Assembly: GCF_900176645.1 (NCBI RefSeq)
Contig: NZ_FXAN01000061.1
Location: 98,506-162,505, forward strand
Origin: Burkholderia singularis
GTDB taxonomy: Bacteria; Pseudomonadota; Gammaproteobacteria; Burkholderiales; Burkholderiaceae
Reading direction: 5' to 3'
DNA: 64,000 nucleotides
The translations under genes were made by a program, and so were the position numbers. Positions 11,116 through 24,234 of the stretch are shown piece by piece. A model generated the notes under the pieces. It was given only the letters and a program-made list of their open reading frames with translations. It searched no databases and was not told where the DNA came from. Positions within the stretch are counted from its first letter, which is position 1. Every line of letters starts with the position of its first letter.

Positions 11116-13269
11116 TCAATCGCGGCATGAACCGATCGTCGTCCATAGGAATTCGTACACCGTCGCATACGCGCGCGCGACGGCTTCCAGCTCGACACCG
11201 GGCCCATGCCCACCGTCGCGCTGCTCCCAATACCACACCTGTTCATGCCCGAGCGCCTGCATCTTCGCGACCATCTTACGCGCATGCCCCGGATGCACCC
11301 GGTCGTCCGTTGCCGACGTCGTGAATAGAACGGGAGGATAGGCAACGCCCGCTTTCACGTTCTGGTATGGCGAGTACGCCATCAATGCGCGCAGTGCGTC
11401 GGCATCGTCGGGATCGCCATATTCGTCGATCCATGCCGCGCCTTGCAGCAAAACATGAAAACGCGCCATGTCGAGCACGGGCATCTCGGACACGACCGCG
11501 CCAAACAAATCCGGGCGCTGTATCATGCAGGCCGCCGTCAGCAAGCCGCCATTGCTTGCGCCTCGAATAGCCAGTTGCTTCGGCGTGGTTGTCGCGGCAT
11601 CGACCAGCGACTGCGCGACGGCGATGAAATCGTCGAATGCTGTCTGACGCTTATCGCGCAGTGCGGCGCGGTGCCACGAAGGCCCGAATTCGCCGCCGCC
11701 GCGGATGCCGGCAATCGCCAGCACGCCGCCCGCTTCGAGCCATGCGTAGCCGTCGACGTTCAGATAAAACGGCGTATCGAATTCGACTTCGAAACCGCCA
11801 TAGCCGAACAGCACGCACGGCTGCGGATTGCCGCGCAGATCGCTCTCGCGGCCTATGATCCAATAAGGAATCCGAACCCCATCGGGTGCGGCTGCATAGC
11901 AACGCTCGACGGCCAGCCCCGCTGCATCGAACTGCGCAGGCAGCCGGGCAATCAGCTGCCAGGGCGACTCATCCGCGAGATCGGCCCAATACAATGACGG
12001 CGGCGTCAGGAAATGCTCGGTGTGAATCAAGACCGTGTCGTCGCGAATTTCATCGATTGCGCTCAACGACACTTCGCACCCCTGCGGCAATGCCCATTCG
12101 CGGTCTTGCCACGCGCTTTCGGCGGCAACGGGCGGCCGCCATAGCGTCACCTGCGTCATCCCGTCCTGTTTATGTTTGATGATCAGCCAGTTTCGCGTGT
12201 AACTCACGTCCGACAGGATATGCCGCTCGCCCGGTGCGAAAAGCACGGTGACATCACGCACCCCTTCGACAAATGCGGACCGTCGGAACGCCAGCAACGT
12301 ACCGCCCGCCTGCGTCGTGCCGCCAACGGTCCAATCCGAGCGAATCGTGACAAGCAGCCATCCGTTCCATTCGAACACGCTTGCGTCGCGTGGCACGTCG
12401 TAGCGTTGCCACGTGCCGTCCTGATCGAGCCAGAATCCCTCTGACTCGAAGAACGTGACGTCGCGCCACGCCAAATGCCGTTTATTCACATCGTCATAGG
12501 TCGCCACCACGGACACGTCATCCCGTCTGCCTTCGAAAACGACTGGCGCCGCTGCCACGTCGGTGCCTCGCCGCCATTTGCGCACTTGGCGCGGGAAACC
12601 CGACGCAGTGAGTTGCGGCGCGTCGTTAAGCGCGCTGTCGTCCCAGCCGACATAGATCGTGTCGCGATCGATCCACGACACGCAGTGCCGCCCCGCTTGG
12701 GCAAGCTCGAAGCCGCCTTTCACAAACATGCGTGAATTCACATCGTATTCACGCACGATGCACGCGTCCGCGCCGCCCGGCGAAAGCATCACGAGCGCGC
12801 GGTCGTAGGTGGGATGAACGAGGGTGAAATCCACCAACACCCAGCGCGGGCCGTCGCCGTCGCGATTGTTTAAATCGATCGTACCGACATCCAGTACATC
12901 CTCCCACTGCGGCCGGCCGTCGAGCCATGCCTGCCAGGGCGTGCGCCGAACCAGGCCAAGCGGATGCGTGTCGTCGATCCACGTGTTGTAGCCCCATGCG
13001 TCGAAACGCGAACACTGTGCGATACGTTCGCTCGACGTGAGAATTTGAGCAATGCGCCGGGCACGTGCCTGCGAACGCGCGGTATCGCCGAATGCACGCA
13101 TCGTGCGCGTGTTCTGCTCGCCGATCCAGGTCTCGACATCGGAATCCTGCGCCGCCTCGAGCGCAAGATAGGGATCCGACGTGTGCGCCGACGGCGACTG
13201 AGTGGTGTGAGGTTTCGATAACAATGTAATGCTCTTCCGATTGATCGACGCGATCCGAGCCCATCGCAT
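11116..13269 (-). CDS. Prolyl oligopeptidase family serine peptidase (S9A)
   Basis: The protein has up to 717 residues. An N-terminal seven-bladed propeller covers roughly 80-440, followed by an alpha/beta-hydrolase domain. The catalytic triad is visible: Ser572 in GASNGG, Asp near 654 in TDDRVHPGH and His near 687 in DGGHGPG. FGYGGFEVEF and AGIRGGGEFG are typical of the family. It cleaves short peptides after proline and lacks an obvious signal peptide, so it is probably cytoplasmic or periplasmic by another route. The ATG at 13269 has a weak ribosome site. A TTG at 13224 preceded by GGAAGAG is an alternative that would remove 15 residues. It converges on idi and need not belong to the terpenoid cluster. 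Confidence 0.88.
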   Translation of the reverse strand: MRWARIASINRKSITLLSKPHTTQSPSAHTSDPYLALEAAQDSDVETWIGEQNTRTMRAFGDTARSQARARRIAQILTSSERIAQCSRFDAWGYNTWIDDTHPLGLVRRTPWQAWLDGRPQWEDVLDVGTIDLNNRDGDGPRWVLVDFTLVHPTYDRALVMLSPGGADACIVREYDVNSRMFVKGGFELAQAGRHCVSWIDRDTIYVGWDDSALNDAPQLTASGFPRQVRKWRRGTDVAAAPVVFEGRRDDVSVVATYDDVNKRHLAWRDVTFFESEGFWLDQDGTWQRYDVPRDASVFEWNGWLLVTIRSDWTVGGTTQAGGTLLAFRRSAFVEGVRDVTVLFAPGERHILSDVSYTRNWLIIKHKQDGMTQVTLWRPPVAAESAWQDREWALPQGCEVSLSAIDEIRDDTVLIHTEHFLTPPSLYWADLADESPWQLIARLPAQFDAAGLAVERCYAAAPDGVRIPYWIIGRESDLRGNPQPCVLFGYGGFEVEFDTPFYLNVDGYAWLEAGGVLAIAGIRGGGEFGPSWHRAALRDKRQTAFDDFIAVAQSLVDAATTTPKQLAIRGASNGGLLTAACMIQRPDLFGAVVSEMPVLDMARFHVLLQGAAWIDEYGDPDDADALRALMAYSPYQNVKAGVAYPPVLFTTSATDDRVHPGHARKMVAKMQALGHEQVWYWEQRDGGHGPGVELEAVARAYATVYEFLWTTIGSCRD

Positions 13270-14769
13270 GCATTATTTCGGATCGTCTCAAGAACACTTC
13301 CTGACGGGCTCGCGCCGGAAATGCTTGAAGCCTCTTTCATGAAGGCTCCAGGTGTTTAGTCCATCATATGTCATCCGTTGAATTGAGTAGCATGACTAAG
13401 TTGGCGGCGGCTCTGTCCAGGAGCGGCCATGAACGCGGTGAGTCCACTTGAGTGCATAGCCCGTCTTATTCACTTCGTCGCGTACGCAAGCAGAACTGGA
13501 AAATCCGGATCTCACGAAACAGTGAGCGCCTCCGTGCATTCGCACTGCACGACGAGACGGACATGTGATACGCAAAACCGCCGTGATGCCGCAATCGAAT
13601 GTATGCGTATATATGCGAATACAAATTCAGTACGCTACCCATATTGCGAAGTCACCGCTGTTCGCGTCAACCAACATGTTGCTTCAGCAACAAAAATCAA
13701 CAATGCTTCGTTACCGGGTAATCGGTATCCGTGACATGTCGCATTCGTGCAAGTTAGCAGGGGAAGAACTACGGCTATTCGCCAGACTCTCGCGCACGCC
13801 GGTCAACATCGACAGCGGTATCGTTCCAGAGGTGCATGCACTGCGCTTTTTTCGAACCCGATACCGATGACCATGAGGCCAGGGTGACCAATAAAAAGCG
13901 ATCGACCCAAATCGCCCGTTACCGGCAAATCGTGCGGACATTCGTCGGTACCTCGTGAGCCGTTGACGACAGGGTCTCTACACTGTCACGAGCGCTCGCC
14001 CGTTGTTCCCGAAAACGCTCGTTCATTTTTGCAACGGGCGTTTATAGCCTGATTTTTGTTGATTTTTATAGTCGAATTTTACATCTGGAATTTCATCATT
14101 CAATTCATCAACGGCTGCGCAAATAGATTCCGACGAGATCCTCGCAATAGAAGATTTACTTTAACAAGCATTCATCACACCATATTGAAACACGGCGAAA
14201 TTGATTTAAATTTTACGAAATCAGACTGCGCTCACGTCCGCTCAGACCGTTAAGGCTGGCATGCGTACTCGCTCGCGCTTTTTTTCCACTGAAACATGAG
14301 CGCTTGCCCAGGTTTGCATGAGCAACACGCGCAACGGCCACTGAAGGGCCGCCCCGGCGACGCAACCGCGACGTGCTGCATCGCCGCAATCGGGGACGTA
14401 GCCATCCCGATGCGCGCCGTGCCTTGTCGATTCGATGCGATCGAATTGCAACAGGCCGCCGTTACGCCGAGCGTCGCGATGTAAATTTTTTGAAAGTATT
14501 TGTCCTCACGATGCGCTGCGTACCTGCGTGGCCAATCAAGCGCCCTTCTGTGCACGCCATTGCGACGGTACGTCACCGAATAGCAAAAATTCTCCAATGC
14601 CGCTAAAAAATTTAGCGTAACTAAAGTATATTGATCGGGCTGGGTCTGCGGCGTCTCACTCGCTTGCGACGCACAAACTCGGGCGGGCTTCACCGCACGG
14701 CGCGCGGCCCGCAATCTCGCAAGATCACAAGAGCCATTCCAAACCCATTCAGAACACAAGGGACGAGAG
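13270..14769. other. 1.5-kb region without a convincing gene
   Basis: Composition drops in G+C between about 13.4 and 14.7 kb. Several short open frames exist (for example 13429-13734 and 14056-14253, plus strand), but none has a good ribosome site, a recognisable domain or codon use like the neighbours. It holds the upstream region of the prolyl oligopeptidase and of the S10 peptidase. It could be degraded foreign DNA. Confidence 0.5.
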
Positions 14770-16533
14770 ATGGAAGAAATACGAGACGAAGCCAGGTTCG
14801 TGCTGAAGCGGGCTGCCCGGCATGCAGGGGGAACTTTGCTGGCATGCATGGTGCTGGCATCGATTGCCGGGTGTGGCGATGACATCGACACCCAGCCGCT
14901 GCCGCCCGACCGGCCCTTTACCGACACCATCGCCTACTCGACCAAGTCCGGCGACAGCCTCCCTGCCGCACAGGTCACCGAACAAGCGGCTGTCATGCAT
15001 CACCAGTGGAAGTCCGGCGGCACGATCGTCAACTATACGACGACGACGGGCCACTTGACCGCCACGGACCCGAACGGCAATCCGCAGGCGTCGATGTCGT
15101 ATGTCGCTTATACCGCGCCCAGCCTGGACGGCTCACCTCGGCCGGTCACGTTTTTTTATAACGGCGGCCCCGGCTCGTCTTCGATCTGGCTGCGGCTGGG
15201 TTCGTTCGCGCCGACACGGGTTGCGACGCCCGATCCGTTGATGACGAACTGGCCGAATTTCCCGCTCGTCGACAACAAGGAAAGCCTGATCGCGACGACC
15301 GACATGGTGTTCATCGATCCGCCCGGCACCGGCCTGTCCGAGGCAATCCAGCCGAACACGAACAAGACGTTCTGGGGCGCGGATGCGGATGTGAAAGTGA
15401 TGCGCGACTTCATCCGGCGTTATCTTGCGGTGAACAATCGCTCAAGCTCGCCGATTTATCTGTATGGCGAATCATACGGCACGCCGCGCACGAACATGCT
15501 CGCGCTGTCGCTCGAATCCGCCGGCGTGAAGCTGACCGGAATCGTGCTGCAATCATCGATTCTCAATTACTTCGCCGATCCGGGCGAAACCTACGCGATC
15601 ACGAACGGCGATCCGAGCGCGAACGCGGTGGAACTGAAGCTCGCGAGCGACGGCATGATCGGCTACTTTCCGAGCTATGCGCAGGTTGCCGCTTACTTCA
15701 ACCAGGTGTCGCCGACGCCAACGGATCTCGGCGCGTATGCAACGCAGATCCTGAACTTCGTCACCGCACAGTACACGTCGCTGTCTCAATACGGTCCGAC
15801 GTTCTTCTTCGCCGGCACGCCGCTGGTGCCCACACCAGTGTTCCCGGACAACAATACGCTCGCGTCGTGGTCCACGCAGACGAAGATGACGGTATCGTCG
15901 CTAAACGCGTACTTCGGCAATAGCTATTACGGCACGGCGCTCGTGCCCGGCTCCACGATCGGCCGCTATGATGGCCGCGTATCGCTGCCGAGTTCGGACC
16001 CTCGCCTGCAAAACGACTCCGATCCGTCGGATATCCTGATTTCCCAGCCGTTTACGAATGCGCTCGCGACGCAACTGCCGAATTATCTCGGCTATCAGGC
16101 GCCGAACGCAACTTACGCGCCGCTCAACAACGACATCATCGGCGTATGGGATTTCAGCCACGCAGGCCAGGCCGTGCCGGACACGATTCCGGATCTGCTC
16201 GCTGCGCTGCAGCTCAATCCGAAACTGAAGGTTTTGTCGTCGAATGGCTATCACGATCTGGCGACGCCGTACTTTTTGACCGAAAACCAGCTCGCGCGCC
16301 TGCAATCCGTATCGGGGCTCAATCCGAATCTGCAGGTTACGTTCTACCAGGGCGGTCACATGATCTACCTGGACGACGTGGCGCGGCCGAAGATGCGGGA
16401 TGATCTCGTCGCCTATTATCAAAGCAAGCCGATCTCGACCGCGCTGTCGCTCGCGCAATTGCCGCCGCCGTGGCCGGACGAAAATCCGGCCGGCACGCCA
16501 ACGGTGAAGACGGCGATCGCAGCGGCCCGCTAA
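14770..16533 (+). CDS. S10 serine carboxypeptidase-like lipoprotein
   Basis: The 587-residue protein resembles serine carboxypeptidases. It has the oxyanion region NGGPGSSS, nucleophile Ser235 in YGESYGTPR, Asp496 in HDLATPYF and His530 in GGHMIYLD. The N-terminus (KRAARH, a hydrophobic core, then SIAGC) is a lipoprotein signal peptide with cysteine at about residue 36, so the enzyme is probably lipid-anchored in the envelope. The start at 14770 keeps the positively charged n-region. Such enzymes trim C-terminal residues of peptides at low pH. It is followed 69 bp later by a small EF-hand-like exported protein and probably forms an operon with it. Confidence 0.88.
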   Translation: MEEIRDEARFVLKRAARHAGGTLLACMVLASIAGCGDDIDTQPLPPDRPFTDTIAYSTKSGDSLPAAQVTEQAAVMHHQWKSGGTIVNYTTTTGHLTATDPNGNPQASMSYVAYTAPSLDGSPRPVTFFYNGGPGSSSIWLRLGSFAPTRVATPDPLMTNWPNFPLVDNKESLIATTDMVFIDPPGTGLSEAIQPNTNKTFWGADADVKVMRDFIRRYLAVNNRSSSPIYLYGESYGTPRTNMLALSLESAGVKLTGIVLQSSILNYFADPGETYAITNGDPSANAVELKLASDGMIGYFPSYAQVAAYFNQVSPTPTDLGAYATQILNFVTAQYTSLSQYGPTFFFAGTPLVPTPVFPDNNTLASWSTQTKMTVSSLNAYFGNSYYGTALVPGSTIGRYDGRVSLPSSDPRLQNDSDPSDILISQPFTNALATQLPNYLGYQAPNATYAPLNNDIIGVWDFSHAGQAVPDTIPDLLAALQLNPKLKVLSSNGYHDLATPYFLTENQLARLQSVSGLNPNLQVTFYQGGHMIYLDDVARPKMRDDLVAYYQSKPISTALSLAQLPPPWPDENPAGTPTVKTAIAAAR

Positions 16534-16602
16534 CGTAGCAATGCAGTACGGCGCCGCCCGCTGGCGGCGCGTGCGCTCAACCATTTTGATACGAGAAACG
16601 TC

Positions 16603-16992
16603 ATGTTCAAGACTCTGTCATTGCGACGCATCACGCCGGTCCTGATGCTGGCCGCAATTGCCAGCGGCGCGTGCGCCGCATCACTGCAAGCCGTTGCACC
16701 CGCGACGCCGCCGAAAGGCGGCGGCGTTGACGGCCCGTTCTTCCCGCGCACGGCGATCGCCGCGCCTGCATCGGCCACGACCGGCACCGCGTTGCAACAA
16801 CAAGCGCAAAGCCGCCTCGCCGCTAGCCTCGGCGCCAACAGCACGCTCGCGAATGGCGGTGCGATCTCCAAGGCCGATGCGCAAGCCAGCGGACTGGGCT
16901 TCGTTGCTCAGCATTTCGAAGAAATCGATACCGCTCACACCGGTAAGGTCACGCTCAAGCAAGTGCAGCAGTTCCTCCAGCAACGGCAATAA
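16603..16992 (+). CDS. Small exported EF-hand-like protein
   Basis: The 129-residue protein has an N-terminal signal peptide (residues 1-25, SGACA-A) and an Ala/Pro-rich middle. A C-terminal helix-loop-helix, FEEIDTAHTGKVTLKQ, resembles an EF-hand. The loop keeps D1 and G6, but positions 3 and 5 (Ala, Thr) are poor calcium ligands, so calcium binding is doubtful. ISKADAQ upstream may be the first helix of a pair. Together with the preceding S10 peptidase it may act in the periplasm, but no function is assigned. Confidence 0.7.
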   Translation: MFKTLSLRRITPVLMLAAIASGACAASLQAVAPATPPKGGGVDGPFFPRTAIAAPASATTGTALQQQAQSRLAASLGANSTLANGGAISKADAQASGLGFVAQHFEEIDTAHTGKVTLKQVQQFLQQRQ

Positions 16993-17001
16993 CCGACCCA
17001 T

Positions 17002-17034
17002 AAAAGAACAGGTGGGCACTCGAAAGCCCACCTG
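17002..17034 (-). terminator. Hairpin with minus-strand T-rich tail
   Basis: CAGGTGGGC at 17009-17017 and its exact complement at 17026-17034 form a 9-bp stem with an 8-base loop. On the minus strand it is followed by TTCTTTTA. It lies 35 bp beyond the stop codon of the S53 remnant and probably ended that lost gene. It may now also stop transcripts from either side. Confidence 0.6.
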
Positions 17035-17068
17035 CCAATCGTAGAATCAACGCCGAAGCCGGCGGCAA

Positions 17069-17095
17069 TCAGTATTGATTCGACGTCGTCACAAA
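17069..17095 (-). pseudogene. C-terminal vestige of a second S53 peptidase gene
   Basis: Read on the minus strand this short stretch encodes FVTTSNQY and a stop. That is nearly identical to FVTTSNQH-stop at the end of the intact S53 peptidase gene 140 bp away. It is followed by its own hairpin. This looks like the 3' end of a tandem copy whose body was deleted. The match is short, so confidence is moderate. Confidence 0.5.
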
Positions 17096-17154
17096 AACCG
17101 GTTGGATGCCTTAGCCATCCCCGTGAATAATCGCCGCACCGAATGGCAATGCGA

Positions 17155-17189
17155 CACGCCCGAGCCCACTATTCGTGGGCTCGGGCGTG
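17155..17189 (-). terminator. Perfect 15-bp hairpin after the S53 peptidase gene
   Basis: CACGCCCGAGCCCAC (17155-17169) and its exact complement (17175-17189) enclose a 5-base loop, 23 bp past the peptidase stop codon. There is no clear T tract on either strand, so termination may rely on the stem alone. Confidence 0.6.
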
Positions 17190-17211
17190 CGTTACCGCGC
17201 TTCAGAGAGAG

Positions 17212-19032
17212 TTAATGCTGGTTGGACGTGGTCACAAAGCCCGGCGTGTTGGTGATGAAAGTGCTCATGCCGGAGATGTCGAAGCTGCCCCAGCCCGAAG
17301 CGTTATCCCAACTGGCGCCTGCCGTATAGAGGCCGTTGCTGCCGCTCGTCACGTCGTGTACCGGCATGGTGGTGCCATACGCGTAAAGCGCCGGCGCTGC
17401 AAAGCCCATCGAGTTGCCGTGCGCGCTTTCCAAGCGGGCCCAGGAGCCGACGAACAGCGGCGAAGCCAAGCTCGTGCCACCGTTGTCGTAATAGCCGGAT
17501 TGCGTGATACCGCTGCCTTTGCTCGTCGAGCTATCCGGCACATAGGCCATGTAATAGCGGATCGGCGAATTGTTCCAGTCCGCATCGAACACCATGTCGG
17601 GCACCGCGCGATAGTTGCCCGAAACCGTGGTCTGCCATGCCGGCTTCGCTTCGATCTTGCTCAGTCCGCCGCCGCTGTACGGCCAGACGGTTTCGGAAAT
17701 GTAGCTGTCGGTAGTCGTCGTGTTCAAAGTCGTGCCGCCGACTGAAACCACATACGGCGAAGTGGCCGGATAGCTCACGGTAGGCTGAGTTTTGTCGCCA
17801 TAAGTGCCGTTCTTCGGCGCGTTGCACGGATATGCGCCGTTGTCGCCCGAGGAGACCGAGAACGTCTGCCCTTGCGCGACACCCAGCTTGAAGTACGAAT
17901 CGAGCCAGGCCGTATCGCTTGGCGTGCCGGAGCATACTTCGCTGTTGCCATCGCCCCACGACATATTGATGACCTTGGCGACGTTGTCGCTGACAGCGCC
18001 GTTGATCGCCGCAGCAATTCCGGCGTTGGTCGCCGAGCCTTTCGGATGCCGTGAATCGATGTTGCTATACGCGGTATAGAACGTCAGGCTTTTCACGCCA
18101 CCGCTGACTCCAGCAATCGCTTGGGCATCCATCGACCACTCGCCGCGGCCACTGTCGTCATTGCCCGTCGCGCCCGCCGTCGGACCGCCATAGCCCTTGA
18201 TCGTCGTCGGGATGCTGGGCAGGCCCTGGTCCTTGGTCATATAGGCCAGATCGGCCGCGCTGTTGGTCATCGTTCCCCAACCGACGATGGCCACATTAGT
18301 CCCCGTGGCCGCCGGCACCGATCCGGCGTTGTAGACCGTCGCAAACTCCTTCGGATAGTACGCATGGCCGCCCGAGCTGTTAACCGTATAGGCAGGCTTC
18401 GGCGTGCGCGAGAAAACCTGTGGGCGATGCAGCGTCTGCAGGCCAAGCACGCGATCGACCGTGCCACTCAGTGCCGCCGGCACCTCCACCTGCGCCGTAT
18501 TCGCAATCGCATCGTGCCCATGCACGTTGAAGTGACTGATCGACGTGTGGAACGCGGCACGCGCGGCGCCGACCGTGCCTTGCGCCGTGACGGCCATCCG
18601 ATTCGGCGCGATCTGGACATTGGTGAAGCCTGCGCGAGTCAGGTGATCCGCAACGGCTTGGGCTTCTTGCTGGGTCGGTGCGTAGTCCGCCGTGCTTTCG
18701 CTCGCGCTCAGGAACTTGTGAAACGATGCACTTCCCGGACGATGTACTTCCTTGATGAATTGATCGAGCTTGCTTTCGTTGCGAAGCTTCATCGTGACGG
18801 TGATCGACACCGGCTCGGAATCATTCGCAGTTCCAACCAATTGTGCGTTGGTTACGTTCGCGTGCACTTGATTGTGCGTCGGCACCCAGTTGCTCGCATC
18901 GGTTGCCGGCGTCGCGTCGGCAAGCGCTGCTCCGCTTGTTGCAAATGCGATAGCCAAGGCAGCCGCCAAGCGGCCTTGCTTGAACACTCGTGACGTGGTC
19001 TTGTTCATGTTGGGTCTCGTCTCATTAATCAT
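17212..19032 (-). CDS. S53 sedolisin/kumamolisin-like serine-carboxyl peptidase
   Basis: The 606-residue secreted pro-enzyme begins with a signal peptide (ending near AALA-DA). A pro-kumamolisin activation domain follows (about 45-190), then the catalytic domain. The Ser-Glu-Asp triad is visible: Glu298 and Asp302 in GEWSMDAQA, the oxyanion Asp in SVSSGDNG, and Ser521 in GGTSLASP. DNASGWGSFD near the C-terminus matches the calcium site. Such peptidases work outside the cell at acid pH after self-cleavage of the pro-domain. Two starts are possible: 19032 (AGGA eight bases upstream) and 19008 (MNKTT, a more usual signal peptide start). The gene is single but sits next to the vestige of another copy. 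Confidence 0.9.
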   Translation of the reverse strand: MINETRPNMNKTTSRVFKQGRLAAALAIAFATSGAALADATPATDASNWVPTHNQVHANVTNAQLVGTANDSEPVSITVTMKLRNESKLDQFIKEVHRPGSASFHKFLSASESTADYAPTQQEAQAVADHLTRAGFTNVQIAPNRMAVTAQGTVGAARAAFHTSISHFNVHGHDAIANTAQVEVPAALSGTVDRVLGLQTLHRPQVFSRTPKPAYTVNSSGGHAYYPKEFATVYNAGSVPAATGTNVAIVGWGTMTNSAADLAYMTKDQGLPSIPTTIKGYGGPTAGATGNDDSGRGEWSMDAQAIAGVSGGVKSLTFYTAYSNIDSRHPKGSATNAGIAAAINGAVSDNVAKVINMSWGDGNSEVCSGTPSDTAWLDSYFKLGVAQGQTFSVSSGDNGAYPCNAPKNGTYGDKTQPTVSYPATSPYVVSVGGTTLNTTTTDSYISETVWPYSGGGLSKIEAKPAWQTTVSGNYRAVPDMVFDADWNNSPIRYYMAYVPDSSTSKGSGITQSGYYDNGGTSLASPLFVGSWARLESAHGNSMGFAAPALYAYGTTMPVHDVTSGSNGLYTAGASWDNASGWGSFDISGMSTFITNTPGFVTTSNQH

Positions 19033-19867
19033 TTTGCATTCCTATCTATTGATGGTGTATTTCATCATTGGAAAGCAACGCCATTCATCGATGCGGGGCG
19101 TTGGATATCAAGCGTGCTTCGTCTGCGTGATTTAGCGGCGCCTCACACGTCAAAGGAAAAAGCACCGAGCATCCAACTCGTCGACATCAGGCTTGCCGAG
19201 TTCTCTGCATGGTTAGCTCTAGGGGTAACTAGCACTGTTGCAGCACCAACGCCCATGGATAACGGGACGATTGGATGCGAACGGATTCGTGACCCAACGA
19301 ACAAACACGATTCACGGTGACATAAAATCCCTCCCCTCCTTCCAGCAACCAATCAAAACTGGATCAGGGGATCAGCCCGGCGCTCACACGAGCGCCGAGC
19401 CGAAACACCCCCCCTGTTTCCGGTACCGCCATGATTTTTGCATGCATCCGCATAGAGTTCTTTCGCGTTTTAATCAGCGCGGCAATGCAATTGCAAAAAA
19501 ATATTAAATGGACATTCTCTCGATATTTAATCTCTATAACTGCGATCGATCCTAGTAACACAAAATGCGCATGTCAATAACTTTGTTTGATCATAATCTA
19601 TGGTTTGTCAATCAATGAAGATTTGTTATTTTAAACCTTAAAAAATTAACAATCCATGACAAAACAACGGAAAGGTTTGTAATTATAGATAGGGGATCTT
19701 GATTTCATTCTTTTCAGGAATGAATTGAAGGCAGGAGAAGGAACCCTTGGCGGGCTTGGCGCACCGGCGAATCGAATCAAATATGGGACATTTATTTCAT
19801 TTTTTGGATTATAAAACGGCTAAATGTCAGAGTAATATATTTGAAAAGTTTTATTCCTCCGCTCCTC
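19033..19867. other. 835-bp A+T-rich intergenic region, no gene seen
   Basis: The stretch is A+T-rich from about 19.45 to 19.85 kb and lies between two minus-strand units, so it contains the S53 promoter and the end of the sulfur operon. A 7-bp inverted repeat TTCATTC/GAATGAA (19704-19710, 19718-19724) could be an operator. No open frame here looks coding. Confidence 0.5.
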
Positions 19868-20689
19868 TTACCGGGCAATGCGATTCAATTCGAGCGTGTA
19901 AGCCGGCGCGTGCAAACTACCGATATCTTTGCTATCGCTCAGCAGCAGGGCCCCGAGTATTTCCCGATAGCGGTGGAAATCGTAGCTGAGCCGCTCGCGC
20001 GGCCTGGGCAGCGCGATATCGATAACCTGTCCGATTCGCCCCGGCCTGGGCCGCATCACGACGACGCGATCGGCAAGGTACGCCGCTTCGTCGACATCAT
20101 GCGTGACGAGCAGCGTCGTGATTCGCTCGTGCGCCCGAACGCGTAGCAACTCGTCCTGCAATTGCTGCCGGGTAAGCGCATCGAGTGCGCCGAACGGCTC
20201 GTCGAGCATGAGTATCCGCGGGTTTGCAACCAGCCCGCGCGCAATCGCTACACGCTGCGCCATGCCGCCCGAAAGCTGGTGCGGCAATGCGCGCTCGAAC
20301 CCGCCGAGTCCGACCAGCCGGATCGCATCCGCCACGCGCTGCGCGACCGCATGTGCCGGCAACGCTTGGGCGGCGATGCCGAGCGCGACGTTGCGCTCGA
20401 CCGATAACCACGGAAACAGCCGATGCTCCTGAAACACGATGCCGCGCTCCGCGCCGACGCCGTCGATCGGCTCGCCGTCGACGCGAATGTCACCGTCGAA
20501 CGCGGTGTCGAGTCCGACGAGCAAGCGCAACAGCGTCGACTTGCCACAGCCGCTCGCGCCCACGATCGCGACGAACTCCCCTGCCGCGATGTCGAGCGAA
20601 AAATCGCGAATCGCTTCGTAGGGGCGTCCGCCGACGTCGAAAGTCTTGCCCACGCGATGAAATGCAATGGCGGGTGCCGATCGATTCAT
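19868..20689 (-). CDS. ABC transporter ATP-binding protein (SsuB/TauB/AtsC-like)
   Basis: The 273-residue ATPase has Walker A GASGCGKST, signature LSGGMAQRVAIARG, Walker B ILMLDEPFGALD and the H-loop VTHDVDEAAY. It belongs to the nitrate/sulfonate/taurine importer family and would energise the fused permease encoded upstream in the same operon. The start at 20689 (MNRSAPAIAFHRVG) was chosen because similarity begins there; the frame is open further upstream. It is the last gene of a six-gene minus-strand operon for organosulfur uptake, 126 bp after the sulfatase. Confidence 0.9.
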   Translation of the reverse strand: MNRSAPAIAFHRVGKTFDVGGRPYEAIRDFSLDIAAGEFVAIVGASGCGKSTLLRLLVGLDTAFDGDIRVDGEPIDGVGAERGIVFQEHRLFPWLSVERNVALGIAAQALPAHAVAQRVADAIRLVGLGGFERALPHQLSGGMAQRVAIARGLVANPRILMLDEPFGALDALTRQQLQDELLRVRAHERITTLLVTHDVDEAAYLADRVVVMRPRPGRIGQVIDIALPRPRERLSYDFHRYREILGALLLSDSKDIGSLHAPAYTLELNRIAR

Positions 20690-20815
20690 GATCGTGCTCC
20701 GTTTGAATAGAGAAAGAATGCGTTCAAGCCGCGTCGCCGCGGCAATAGCGGTCGGCAAGTCGATCGCGACACCTGGCATGCGGCTGACGCGGCTCGCGCT
20801 CGACGCACGGACCGG

Positions 20816-24209
<3,394 letters not shown>

Positions 24210-24234
24210 CGTCAGGCTCCTGGGTCGTCACGCA

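Noticed and set aside
11116..13269. Prolyl oligopeptidase as a member of the terpenoid cluster
   Set aside because: It is convergent with idi and has an unrelated housekeeping-type activity. Proximity alone is weak evidence.
13270..14769. Small genes in the A+T-richer gap
   Set aside because: Several frames of 60-100 codons exist, but none has a ribosome site, domain or consistent codon use.
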